64,000 nt of DNA from Piscinibacter lacus (GTDB lineage Bacteria; Pseudomonadota; Gammaproteobacteria; Burkholderiales; Burkholderiaceae_C). Numbering within the stretch: the first letter of the stretch is position 1; every line of letters starts with the position of its first letter. Location: NCBI RefSeq assembly GCF_016735685.1, contig NZ_JAERRA010000001.1, positions 434,001 to 498,000 on the forward strand, read 5' to 3'. The notes beneath the pieces were generated by a model. It saw nothing but the letters and a program-made list of their open reading frames with translations. It made no database searches and was not told the origin of the DNA. Both the position numbers and the translations under genes were made by a program. Of this stretch, positions 7,600-17,833 are shown piece after piece.

Positions 7600-10538
7600 A
7601 GCACCTCTTCCTTTGCCGCGAATACCCGCCCGCCCCCTATTTGCCGGGCGGCATCGGCAGCTATGTGCGGCAGATCTGCGAAGCCCTGGCCGAGGCCGGC
7701 GAGACCGTGCACGTCATCGGCCAGCGCTGGCCCGGCGCAGCCCGGCTGCGCGAGCTGCGCCACGGCGGACGCCTGGTGATCCACCGCGTCGCGCTCGACG
7801 ACCCCATGCCGGCCGGCCGGCCCCTCGGCCCCCGGCCGCCACCCGGCGCAGTGCAGGCGGCGATGCTGCGCTCGGCCTTTCCCTCGCAGGTCTTCGCCTG
7901 GCAGGCCGCCCTGCTGGCCGAGCAGCTCGTCGAGGACGAGGGGATCGAGGTGATCGAGGCCCAGGAGTGGGAGGCCCCGCTGGCCAGCTTCCAGATGCGG
8001 CGTGCCGCCGGCCTGGGCCCGGCGCAGCGGCCACCCTGCATCGTCCACCTGCATTCCTCGACCGAGTCGATCTTCCGCGCCAATGGCTGGGATGCGGGGG
8101 TGGCCGACCACGATCCGGCTGTCGCGCTGGAGGCCTACAGCATCCGCCAGGCCGACGCCCTGCTCGCGCCCAGCCGCTTCATGGCCGACGAGGTCGAGGC
8201 CCGCCACGGCCTGCCGGCCTGCCGCGTCACCGTCATTCCCTACCCGCTGGGCCCTGGCGAGCCGCTGCGGCGCACGCCCGAGGCCTGGGCCCGGCCCGAG
8301 GTGCTGCACGTCGGCCGGCTCGAAGGCCGCAAGGGCGTGCACGAATGGGCCGCCGCCGTCGGCCGGGTGGCGGCCGGGCAGCCGGCCCTGCGTGCGGCCT
8401 TTGCCGGCGGCGACACGCCGCTGCAGGCCACCGGCGACGGCTCGGTCCAGCGCGCGATGCAGGCCGCCCTGCCGGCCGCGCTCGGCGCCAGCCTGGTCTT
8501 CCACGGCAACCTCGACCGGCCGGCCCTGCAGGCCCTGCGCGCGCGCTGCGGCCTGGGCGTCGTGCCCTCGCGCTGGGAGAACTTTCCCTACAGCTGCATG
8601 GAAGCCATGGCCAGCGGCCTGCCGGTGCTGGTCTCGCCGACCGGCGGCATGCGGGAGATGGTGGTCGACGGCGAATCCGGCTGGATCGCGGCCGACGGCC
8701 AGCCTGCCGGCCTGGCCGAGGCCCTGCGTCGCGCGCTCGCCAGCTCGCCCGCGCAGCGCCGCGCCATGGGCGAGGCCGCCGCCGCGCGCATCCGCCAGCT
8801 CTGCGATCCCGCGGCCATCGTGGCCCGGCAACTGGCCTTCCGCCGGGCCGTGGTCGCGGCGGCGGGCGAAACGCGGCCCGCGCCGGCCGCCGCGGCGGTG
8901 TCCGTCCCGCCGGTCCTCTGCCTGAAGCCGGGCGCCCGGCTGCGTCCGCAGGCCCTGGCTGCGGCGGCCGCCTGCTTCGAGGCCGATCCCGACCTCGGCT
9001 GCCTGGTCGGCTGGGCCCTGGCGGCCGATGGCCGCATCGTGCTGCCCGCCAGCCTGGCGGCGCCGCATCGTGCCGAGGGCGGCGCGCCCCTGCCCGCCCT
9101 GCTGCTGCGCGCCGGCGGCCCGCTCGCGGACACCTCACCCGTGCTGGACGAGGCCCTGGCCGGCCGCCTCGACACCTGGCTGGCCGCTGGCGGTCGCGCC
9201 GCCGTGTTGCCGGACGTGCTGGCCGAGCTCGACGGCCCCAGCCCCGAGGCCCCGGTCCGCCGGCCCCGCTCGGCCATGGCCCTGGGCGTCCAGCGCCCGC
9301 ATCGCCCGCTGCTGTCCTGGCTGGCGGACTGCACGCCCGGCCACCGCGCGCTGCTGCTGCGCCATGGCCTGGCCGGCCTGCGCCGCCGCCTGCGGGCTTT
9401 CGGTGCCGCCGCACCCGCCGCACCCGCCGCGCCCGCCGCCCCGGCGCCCGCCGCGCCGCGTGATGCGGCCGGCTCGGCCCCGGCGTCCTGGCTGCCCGGC
9501 CGGGTGTCGGTGCTGGTCGCGGCCTACAACGCGGCGGCCACGCTCGACGCCACCCTGGCCAGCGCACTGGCGCAGACCCATGCCGACCTCGAAGTCCTCG
9601 TCGTCGACGATGGCTCGACCGACGACACCGCCGCCCTGGCGGCGGCCTGGGCCGCCCGCGATCCGCGGCTGCGGCTGATCCGCCAGCCCAACCGCGGCGT
9701 GGCCGCGGCGCGCAACCGCGCCTTGCGTGAGGCCCGCGGCGAGTTCATCGCCCCGCTCGATGCTGACGACCTCTGGGCGCCCGCCAAGCTCGAACGCCTG
9801 GTCGCGCGGCTGCGCGCCGCGCCGGCCGCCGGCCTGGCCTACAGCGGCTGGGTCGTCATCGACCCGGCGGGCCGGCCGCTCGACCGCTCGCCGCGCTGGA
9901 CGGTCAGCGGCCGGGCGCTGAGCCAGCTCACCCAGGTGAACTTTGCCGGCTGCGCAAGCGTGCCGGTGTTCCGCCATGACGCCCTGCGGGCGGCGCCCGG
10001 CCCGCTTGGCTACGACCCGCGGCTGCGCGACCTGGCGGCCCAGGGCTGCGAGGACTGGGACCTGCTGCTGCGCGTCGCCGAGGGCCATGAGGTCGTGGCC
10101 GATCCGGCGCTGCTGGTGGCCTACCGGCGGCATGCGCAGTCGATGTCGGCCTCTTGCGCGGCCATGTGGCGCTCGGGCTGCCGCGTGCTCGACGAGCTGG
10201 CCGCCCGCCAGCCCGGCCTGCCGGCCCGGGTGCTGCGCGAGGGCCGGGGCCAGTTCGCGCTGCACCTGGCCGGCGTGGCCTTCTGGTCGGGCCGCAAGCC
10301 GGAGGCCATCGCCTGGATGCTGCGCGCCCGCGCACCGGCCACCCTGCTGGCCCTGCTGCCGTCCCTGCTGCGCCTGCTGCTGGCCCGGCCCGGGCAGAAG
10401 CCGCCGCAGCATGCCGTCGACCTGCCCTGCAACGCCGAAGGCGCCTACGCCGAGGCGGCGCTGCCCGAGCCGCGCCTGCCCTATGCCCGCATCTGGCAGC
10501 GCCGCTGGCAGGCCCGGGCGGCGGCGCGGGGCGCCTGA
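7596..10538 (+). CDS. Fused glycosyltransferase: GT4 domain joined to GT2 domain
   Basis: A 980-residue protein joining two glycosyltransferases of different folds. Residues 1-415 are GT4 (GT-B): YPPAPYLPGGIGSY near the start, a VLHVGRLEGRKGVHEW donor-site strand near 232, and the E-x7-E motif ENFPYSCME at about 328-336. Residues 437-512 look like a damaged GT2 fragment (LKPGARLRPQ, then EADPDLG). An Ala/Pro linker follows at about 603-625. Residues 635-980 are GT2 (GT-A): VSVLVAAYNA, VVDDGSTDD near 670, LDADD near 721 and GCEDWDLLLR near 815. The ATG overlaps the stop of the preceding secreted-protein gene, and its own stop overlaps the next start (TGATG). Two consecutive sugar additions by one polypeptide is the simple inference. 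Confidence 0.87.
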   Translation: MKHLFLCREYPPAPYLPGGIGSYVRQICEALAEAGETVHVIGQRWPGAARLRELRHGGRLVIHRVALDDPMPAGRPLGPRPPPGAVQAAMLRSAFPSQVFAWQAALLAEQLVEDEGIEVIEAQEWEAPLASFQMRRAAGLGPAQRPPCIVHLHSSTESIFRANGWDAGVADHDPAVALEAYSIRQADALLAPSRFMADEVEARHGLPACRVTVIPYPLGPGEPLRRTPEAWARPEVLHVGRLEGRKGVHEWAAAVGRVAAGQPALRAAFAGGDTPLQATGDGSVQRAMQAALPAALGASLVFHGNLDRPALQALRARCGLGVVPSRWENFPYSCMEAMASGLPVLVSPTGGMREMVVDGESGWIAADGQPAGLAEALRRALASSPAQRRAMGEAAAARIRQLCDPAAIVARQLAFRRAVVAAAGETRPAPAAAAVSVPPVLCLKPGARLRPQALAAAAACFEADPDLGCLVGWALAADGRIVLPASLAAPHRAEGGAPLPALLLRAGGPLADTSPVLDEALAGRLDTWLAAGGRAAVLPDVLAELDGPSPEAPVRRPRSAMALGVQRPHRPLLSWLADCTPGHRALLLRHGLAGLRRRLRAFGAAAPAAPAAPAAPAPAAPRDAAGSAPASWLPGRVSVLVAAYNAAATLDATLASALAQTHADLEVLVVDDGSTDDTAALAAAWAARDPRLRLIRQPNRGVAAARNRALREARGEFIAPLDADDLWAPAKLERLVARLRAAPAAGLAYSGWVVIDPAGRPLDRSPRWTVSGRALSQLTQVNFAGCASVPVFRHDALRAAPGPLGYDPRLRDLAAQGCEDWDLLLRVAEGHEVVADPALLVAYRRHAQSMSASCAAMWRSGCRVLDELAARQPGLPARVLREGRGQFALHLAGVAFWSGRKPEAIAWMLRARAPATLLALLPSLLRLLLARPGQKPPQHAVDLPCNAEGAYAEAALPEPRLPYARIWQRRWQARAAARGA

Positions 10539-12169
10539 TGCAGGCCCCGTCGCCCTGGGCGCCCCCCCGTCTGCTGGGCGCGCTGCCCGCGCAGTTGCTG
10601 GGCCTGGCGGCGGCCTTCGCCCTGCTGCTGGTCCTGGGCTGGGACAACGACGGCCTCTGGTTCGATCCGGATTCGGCCCGCCATGCGCTCTCGGGCCTCT
10701 ATGTGGCCGACCTGCTGCGCGAGGGCCTGGGCGATCCGCTGGGCTTCACGCTCGGCTACTTCCAGCGCTATCCGGCCATCACCCCCGGCGCCTATCCGCC
10801 GCTGTTCTACCTGCTCGAAGGCCTGGGCTTTCTGCTGCTGCCGGCCGGACCGGGCTGGCCGCGCGCCCTGGTGCTGGGCTTCGTGCTGATGCTGGCGGCC
10901 TACACCCTGGCCTGGGCGCGGCGATGGATCGCGCCGGCCGCGGGCTGGGCTGCCGTGCTGCTGCTGTTGCTGCAGGGCACGCAGGTCCAGGCCACTGCCG
11001 TGCTGCTGAACCTGCCGGCCCTGGCCCTGGGCTGGGGTGCGCTCTACCACCTGCGGCGCCGCCAGGAAGGCGGCGGCCGCGGCCAGGTCCTGGCCTTCCT
11101 CGGCCTGGCGGCCGCCAGCCTGCTGACGCATTACGCCGCCGTGTTGCTGCTGCCGGTGGCGCTGGCCCTGGCCCTGGGCGGACGCGACCGGCGCATCGGC
11201 CGCACCGTGCTGCCGATGCTGCTGGCCGGCGGCCTGCTGCTGCTCGGCATCCACGCCCTGCTGCCGGGCTGGCTGCCGCGCTTCCTGCCCTCGGCCGACA
11301 GCCTGGCCCAGGCCCTGCCCCAGACCTACGACGCGCTGCGGCGGCTCGTCGGCCTGCCGATGCTGCTTGTGGCCGTGCTCGGCCTGCTGCTGGCGGCGCG
11401 CGATCCGCGCTGGCGCAGCGAGGCCGGCCGCCTCGCCCTGCTGCTGGCCGTGACGGTCGTGGTCATGTTGCCGCTGCCGGCGCGCGACCTGCGCTACATG
11501 CTGATGGTGCTGCCGCTGCTGAGCCTGGCCGCCGTGCTCGGGCCGCTGGCCTGGGCCGCGGCGCCGCAGCGCAGCCGCCTGGCCCGCGGGCTGGCCGTCC
11601 TGGCCTTGCCGGCGGCCGTGCTGCTGACGCAGGGGGTGCAGCCCTTCAACCTGACCCGCGTGGCCGGCTTCGAGCGGGTCACCGCCCATCTGGCGCAGGT
11701 CGGGCCCGAGGACACGGTGCTCTATGCCGGCGGCTACCGCTCGACGATGACCTTCTACCTGCGGGTCGGCGATCCTGGCTGGCAGCGGCGGCTGATCGCT
11801 GGCGAGCATTTCCTGAACCGCACCACCGCCGTCCGCGGTTTCCTGCGCATCACCGAGCCTGTGGCCGACGATGCCGAGGGCCTGCTGCAGTACCTGCGCA
11901 GCCACTGCGGCTGCCGCTGGATCGCGGTCGAGGTGCGTGACGAGGGCGACCTCACGCCGGCCGAGCGCCTCTTGCGCAGCGTGCTGCTGAAGCCGCCCTT
12001 CGAGCCTGTGGCGCGCTTCCCCATCGATTCGCCCTTCTCGCCGCGCGTCGACCTCTACCGCAACACCGAGCCCATCGTGCCGGCTGCGCCGCAGCCGCTG
12101 CGCTTCCCCTTCTTCACCGACCGCAGCTTCCCGGCGGTGCCGCCGATCCGCCACCGCGACCCGCCATGA
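10538..12169 (+). CDS. Polytopic GT39/ArnT-like glycosyltransferase
   Basis: A 543-residue membrane protein with about ten hydrophobic segments and a soluble C-terminal domain. Such GT-C enzymes use polyprenyl-phosphate sugars and act on the periplasmic face. Seen: a first periplasmic loop with acidic residues (DNDGLWFDPDSA) and a YPPLFYLLEG stretch near residue 85 like the P-P-L-Y/F element of GT39/ArnT proteins. The C-terminal 130 residues are soluble and contain a CGCRWIAVE segment. The start is ATG 10538, overlapping the upstream TGA. It sits among cytoplasmic glycosyltransferases, so it may decorate the exported glycan after transport. Substrate and acceptor are not readable. Confidence 0.75.
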   Translation: MQAPSPWAPPRLLGALPAQLLGLAAAFALLLVLGWDNDGLWFDPDSARHALSGLYVADLLREGLGDPLGFTLGYFQRYPAITPGAYPPLFYLLEGLGFLLLPAGPGWPRALVLGFVLMLAAYTLAWARRWIAPAAGWAAVLLLLLQGTQVQATAVLLNLPALALGWGALYHLRRRQEGGGRGQVLAFLGLAAASLLTHYAAVLLLPVALALALGGRDRRIGRTVLPMLLAGGLLLLGIHALLPGWLPRFLPSADSLAQALPQTYDALRRLVGLPMLLVAVLGLLLAARDPRWRSEAGRLALLLAVTVVVMLPLPARDLRYMLMVLPLLSLAAVLGPLAWAAAPQRSRLARGLAVLALPAAVLLTQGVQPFNLTRVAGFERVTAHLAQVGPEDTVLYAGGYRSTMTFYLRVGDPGWQRRLIAGEHFLNRTTAVRGFLRITEPVADDAEGLLQYLRSHCGCRWIAVEVRDEGDLTPAERLLRSVLLKPPFEPVARFPIDSPFSPRVDLYRNTEPIVPAAPQPLRFPFFTDRSFPAVPPIRHRDPP

Positions 12170-13599
12170 CTGCCCGCCTGGCCCAGCGCCTTCGCGCCCG
12201 CCTGCCCGGCCTGGCCGCAGGCGTGCTGCGGCTGCTGCATGCCGTCCAGCTCGCCCGGCTGGCGCGCGATGCCGCGCAGGCCCGTCGCGTGGCGGCGCGG
12301 CAGGGCCGGCCGCCGGCCCCGCGCGTGGCGGTGGCGGCCTGCTGGCACTTTCCGGTCTATTCCCAGACCTTCGTCCAGCAGGAGGCGGCGGCCCTGGCCG
12401 CCTCGGGCGTCGAGCTGCGGGTCTTCCACCAGGCCACCGGCCCGCGGGCCGACCTGGCCCATCCCTGCCGCATCCTCTGGGGCCGGCGCTGGCGCCTGCG
12501 GCTGGATCGCGCCACCGGCGCGCTCGACCTGGCGCAGTTCGAACGCGAGGCCCCTGCCGCCGTGCAGCGCCTGCTCGATCGCCTGGCCGCCGCCACCGGC
12601 CTGGCGCCGGCCGACCTGCGCGCCAACGAGCGCGTGCTGCAGGCCTTCAGCTTCGCGCGGGCCATGCGCGCCTGGCAGGCCGACTACCTGCACAGCTACT
12701 TCTTCTACGAGCAGTCGCTCTTCGTCTGGGTGGCTTCGCAACTGCTCGGCCTGCCGCGCGGCGTGAGCTGCTATGCCGACCACCTGCTGCGGGACGATCC
12801 GCTCAAGGCCGTTGCGCTGCAACTGGGCGACAGCGCGGTCGTCGTCGCGACCAGCCGCCGCATCGCCGGCGAGCTGCTCGCCCTGCACGGCGGGCCGCTG
12901 CCCGGCCTGCTGGTCAAGCCCAATGCGATCGACACCCGCAGCTTCCCGCCGCGGCCGCCGGCCGGGCCGGCCCGGCCGGCGGCCGCGACGCCGCTGCGGC
13001 TGCTGAGCATCAGCCGGCTCGACCCGAAGAAGGGCCTGGAGCATCTGATCGAGGCCGTGCAGCGCCTGCATGCCCAGGGCCTGCCGCTGCGCCTGCACCT
13101 GGCCGGCGAGGCCGACCGCAGCCAGCCCGAGGCCCGGGCCTACGAACAGGCGCTGCGCGCCCAGGCCGGGCTGCTGCTTGCCGCCGGCGTGCTGCGCTTC
13201 CTCGGCCGCTGCGACAGCCACCGGGTGCGTGCCGAGCTGCGGGCGGCCGACATCTTTCTTGCGCCCTCCGTCGAGCTGCCCGGGGGCGACAAGGACGGCA
13301 TCCCGACCGCCGTGCTGGAAGCCATGGCCGCCGGCTGCGCGATCGTCGCGACCCGGGCCGGTTCGCTGGACGAGGTTCTGGCCGACGGCCGCGACGGCCT
13401 GCTCGTGCCTCAGCGCGACCCCGCCGCCCTGGCCGCGGCGATCGCGGCGCTGGCGGCCGATCCGGCGCGAGCGCGGGCGCTGGGCGAGGCGGCGGCCGCG
13501 CGGGCGCGGGCGGCCTTCGACATCGCCGTCTGCGAAGCGCCCTTCCATGCCGCGGTGCGCGCAGCGCTGCAAGCGCAGGCCGGACGGGCCCGGGCATGA
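12166..13599 (+). CDS. Family 4 glycosyltransferase
   Basis: A 477-residue GT-B enzyme of the exopolysaccharide type. Seen: an N-terminal extension of about 50 basic/hydrophobic residues, then a VAACWHFPVYSQTFVQQE acceptor-side segment, a LLSISRLDPKKGLEHL donor-site strand near 283, and GGDKDGIPTAVLEAMAAG near 370, which holds the family E-x7-E region. The ATG overlaps the stop of the GT39-like gene by four bases, and the next GT4 gene again overlaps by four, so these genes are translationally linked. Acts in the cytoplasm or at the membrane; the sugar is unknown. Confidence 0.87.
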   Translation: MTARLAQRLRARLPGLAAGVLRLLHAVQLARLARDAAQARRVAARQGRPPAPRVAVAACWHFPVYSQTFVQQEAAALAASGVELRVFHQATGPRADLAHPCRILWGRRWRLRLDRATGALDLAQFEREAPAAVQRLLDRLAAATGLAPADLRANERVLQAFSFARAMRAWQADYLHSYFFYEQSLFVWVASQLLGLPRGVSCYADHLLRDDPLKAVALQLGDSAVVVATSRRIAGELLALHGGPLPGLLVKPNAIDTRSFPPRPPAGPARPAAATPLRLLSISRLDPKKGLEHLIEAVQRLHAQGLPLRLHLAGEADRSQPEARAYEQALRAQAGLLLAAGVLRFLGRCDSHRVRAELRAADIFLAPSVELPGGDKDGIPTAVLEAMAAGCAIVATRAGSLDEVLADGRDGLLVPQRDPAALAAAIAALAADPARARALGEAAAARARAAFDIAVCEAPFHAAVRAALQAQAGRARA

Positions 13600-14807
13600 G
13601 GATCGCCCTGCTTTCCTACGAGTACCCGCCGGAGACCGGCTTCGGCGGCATCGGCAGCTACACCTGGCACCACGCCCGGGGCCTGGCCGCGCTCGGCCAC
13701 GAGGTGCATGTGCTGGCCGGCGCCCGCCAGCCCCAGCCCTTCAGCAGCCGGATGGAGGGGCCGGTTCATGTGCACCGCCACTGGGCCGGCGGCCCGGCCA
13801 TGGCGCTGGCCGCGCTGCCCGGTCGCCTGGGCTGCTGGTGGACCCGCCAGCGCCTGCAGAACGCCTGGAGCATGGCCCGGGGCCTGGACACGCTGCGGCG
13901 CCGGCACCGCATCGACCTGGTCGAGGCGCCCGAGTGCGGGGCCGAGGGCGCCGCCCTCGCGCAGGGGCGCGGTGCGCCGCCGCTGCTGGTGCGCCTGCAT
14001 TCGCCGGCCCAGTTGATCATGCCCTTCTATGCGGTGCGCGCCGCCGACCGCTGGGCCTGTGCGCGCCTGGAGCGTCGCGGCCTGCAGCGGGCGGCGGCGC
14101 TCAGCGCCTGCTCGCAGTTCGTGGCCGAGGCCGGCAGCGCCGCCCTTGCCCTGCCGTCCCGGCCCGAGGTCATCACCAACGGCCTGGATCTGGACTGGTT
14201 CGATGCCTGCGAGGACGACGGCGCCGTGCTGCGCCGCCTGGCGCTGCCCGAGGACCGCCCGGTCGTGCTCTTCACCGGCCGCCTGGAGCGCCGCAAGGGG
14301 GTGGCCCTGCTCGGCGAGATCGCGGCCCGCCTGCTGGCCCGGCATGAGGTGAGCCTGGTGCTGGCCGGCGACAATCTCTTCGGCCACCTTGCGCGCGACA
14401 TCCGGCCGGCGCTGGCCGGCCGGCGCCTGCGCGGCAGCCTGCATGCCGTCGGCCACCGGCCGATCGGCGAGATCCGCGCGCTGGTGCGGCGCTGCAGCGC
14501 CTTCCTGCTGCCCAGCCTGTGGGAGAACTGCCCCTATGCCGCCCTGGAGGCGCAGGCCGCCGGCCGGCCGGTGGTGGCCGCCCGCCAGGGCGGCATGCCG
14601 GAGCTGATCACGCACGGCGTGGACGGCCTGCTGGCCGCGCCCGGCGATGCCGCCGATTTCGCGGCGGCGCTGGACACGGTGCTCGGCGATCCCGCCCAGG
14701 CCGCAGCCCTGGGCCGGGCGGCGCGCCGGGCCGTCGAGCAGCGCCACCGCCATGTGCACACCGCCGCGCTGGCGCTGCGGCAGTACGAGCGCGTGCTCGG
14801 CGCCTGA
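13596..14807 (+). CDS. Family 4 glycosyltransferase, last gene of rightward glycan operon
   Basis: A 403-residue GT-B enzyme. Seen: LLSYEYPPETGFGGIGSYTW at the N-terminus, closely echoing the start of the GT4 half of the 980-residue fusion upstream (YPPAPYLPGGIGSY); VLFTGRLERRKGVALLGE near 223; and E-x7-E as ENCPYAALE near 310. The similarity at both ends suggests that this gene and the fusion's first half are related by duplication. The start codon overlaps the upstream stop (ATGA). It ends 26 bases from the convergent ABC transporter gene. Confidence 0.87.
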   Translation: MRIALLSYEYPPETGFGGIGSYTWHHARGLAALGHEVHVLAGARQPQPFSSRMEGPVHVHRHWAGGPAMALAALPGRLGCWWTRQRLQNAWSMARGLDTLRRRHRIDLVEAPECGAEGAALAQGRGAPPLLVRLHSPAQLIMPFYAVRAADRWACARLERRGLQRAAALSACSQFVAEAGSAALALPSRPEVITNGLDLDWFDACEDDGAVLRRLALPEDRPVVLFTGRLERRKGVALLGEIAARLLARHEVSLVLAGDNLFGHLARDIRPALAGRRLRGSLHAVGHRPIGEIRALVRRCSAFLLPSLWENCPYAALEAQAAGRPVVAARQGGMPELITHGVDGLLAAPGDAADFAAALDTVLGDPAQAAALGRAARRAVEQRHRHVHTAALALRQYERVLGA

Positions 14808-14833
14808 GCCACCGCGGGCCCGCCGGCCCGTGT

Positions 14834-16052
<1,219 letters not shown>

Positions 16053-16075
<23 letters not shown>

Positions 16076-16859
16076 CCAGGCAGCGACCGAAGGCCCAGCG
16101 GCCGCTGCCCACGGCCAGCAGCACGCAAAGCAGCAGCGCGCCGCCGTGGCCCCAGGGCCAGCGGCCTTGCAGCAGCACGTCGCGGTAGGCCTCCACGACG
16201 TGGTGCAGCGGATTGATCCAGAGCAGCGGGTGCAGCCAGGCCGGCACCTGGTCGATGCCGTAGAACACCGGGGTGAGGAAGAGCAGCGCGGTCAGCGCGA
16301 AGCCGAGGATCTCGCCGGTGTCGGTGATGAAGATCGCGATCACGCTGATCCACAGCGCCAGGCCGGCGGTCAGGCCGACGCGGCCCAGCCACAGCAGGGG
16401 CAGGGCCAGCACCGACACGCCCAGGCCGGGGCCCCAGACCGCGCAGGCCAGGCCCAGCAGCAGCAGGCCGAGCAGCTCGGGCAGTGCACCGCCGACCACG
16501 CGGGCCAGCGGGATGGCCTCGGCCGGGAAGGTGGCGGCCTCCAGCAGCGGCTTGTCCTGACGCAGGCTGCCGCAGGCCCGCTGCAGGCCGTCGGCCAGGG
16601 CCTGGAAGGGCAGCAGGCCGGCCAGGATGAAGAGTGCGTACTGGCGCGCATCGACCGTGTCCCGCCCGCCGCCCATGACGAGGACGAAGACGGTCAGGTA
16701 GATCGCCATCGTCGCCAGCGGTTGCAGCAGCGCCCAGATGCGGCCCAGCCGGGTGCCGGCATAGCGGGTTTGCAGCTCGCGCCGCGCCAGCGTGACCAGC
16801 GGCGCCAGCAGCGCGCCAAGCGCCGCCCCGGCGGGCGGGCGGGCCGGGGCCGCGCTCAC
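16053..16859 (-). CDS. Polysaccharide export ABC permease (Wzm-like, ABC-2)
   Basis: A 268-residue inner-membrane protein with six hydrophobic segments, the channel half of the glycan exporter. Seen: LARRELQTRYAGTRLGRIWALLQPLATM near the N-terminus, the conserved amphipathic entry of Wzm/TagG permeases (residues 21-48), and NPLHHVVEAYRDVLLQG near the C-terminus, equally typical. The start is GTG at 16859, overlapping the methyltransferase stop by four bases. Its 3' end overlaps the ATPase gene by 11-23 bases depending on the start used there. With the ATPase it forms a complete transporter. Confidence 0.88.
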
Positions 16860-17698
16860 GCCGGTTTGCGGACCAGGATCTCGACGGCCGTGATCAGCTC
16901 CAGGTAGGAGATCTCCGGCGACCAGCTCTTGCCCATGCGCTGCTCGAAATTCAGCCAGGGCTCGAACACCGCCACATAGGCCGGCTCGCGCACGTAGTGC
17001 AGCTTGAAGCCGGGTTCGAGCACCACGTCGACGAGGCTCGGCAGGTCCGGCATGACGAGCTGGTAGACCTCGTTGAGCTTGCGCATGTCGGCTGCGTGCT
17101 GCGCGGCCAGCTCGGGCCGGGTGCGGAAGTCCTGGCCGTAGAAGTCCTTGATGTAGAGCAGGCCGCCCGGCTTGAGCACCTGCCAGGCCTGGTGCAGCAC
17201 GGCGCGGTAGTCCTGCGCGTGGCAGATCGACTCCAGGAAGAGCACGCGGTCGAAGCTGTTCTCGGCGTAGAGGTCGGTCAGGCGGTGGAAGTCGCCGACC
17301 CGCACCGAGACGCGGTCCTGCAAGCCCTTGGCGGCCACCCGCTTGCGGCCGGCCTGCACCTGCACCTCGGACAGGGTGAGCGCTTCGAGCTTCAGGTCGT
17401 GGTGCCCGGCCAGCCAGGTCGCCGGACCGCAGACGCCGCAGCCGGCGTCAAGCACGCGCAAGCCGTCGTGAATGCGTGCGCCCTCGGCAATGTGGCGCAT
17501 CAGGTCCTCGGTCGAGGCCGGGCGGCTGCCCTGGAAGATTTCGCCGAAGCCGTCGAGGTAGGCCTGGGTGTTCTGGTCGTAGTACGCCCGGACGCCCGAG
17601 GTGTAGTGACCTTCCACGGCCTGCCGTGCGTCACGCACGGGCGGGATCGGGGTGTCGGACGCGCAGGCCTGCGGCGGATTGGGGGCTGTTGCGCTCAT
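16856..17698 (-). CDS. SAM-dependent methyltransferase of the glycan export operon
   Basis: A 280-residue class I methyltransferase. Seen: motif I VLDAGCGVCGPATWLA near residue 85, an acidic strand end, RVGDF near 138, and a post-motif block VLKPGGLLYIKDFYG near 185. Cys replaces the usual Gly in the GVCG position. It is the first gene of the operon carrying the Wzt/Wzm exporter and overlaps the permease start by four bases. Methylating the glycan, perhaps as a chain-ending cap, is inferred from the operon. A small-molecule methyltransferase is also possible. It diverges from lptA across 135 bases. Confidence 0.78.
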   Translation of the reverse strand: MSATAPNPPQACASDTPIPPVRDARQAVEGHYTSGVRAYYDQNTQAYLDGFGEIFQGSRPASTEDLMRHIAEGARIHDGLRVLDAGCGVCGPATWLAGHHDLKLEALTLSEVQVQAGRKRVAAKGLQDRVSVRVGDFHRLTDLYAENSFDRVLFLESICHAQDYRAVLHQAWQVLKPGGLLYIKDFYGQDFRTRPELAAQHAADMRKLNEVYQLVMPDLPSLVDVVLEPGFKLHYVREPAYVAVFEPWLNFEQRMGKSWSPEISYLELITAVEILVRKPA

Positions 17699-17791
17699 CG
17701 GACTCCACCCATCGAGTGAATGATCGGAAAGGGGGGAGAGATGGTAGCCGGACGCGTCGGGCCCGCTTCGACGGACGTGAGCGCTTCCTTC

Positions 17792-17819
17792 GAGACAAGC
17801 GCGGCTCTGGCCCTAGAAT
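17792..17819 (+). promoter_or_regulatory. Candidate sigma-70 promoter of lptA-lptB
   Basis: GAGACA at 17792-17797 and TAGAAT at 17814-17819 are separated by 16 bases. The -10 matches the consensus at five of six positions and the -35 at four of six. Transcription would begin near 17826, leaving a leader of only about 8-14 bases before the lptA start. Confidence 0.45.
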
Positions 17820-17833
17820 CGGCAGCAAGATTC

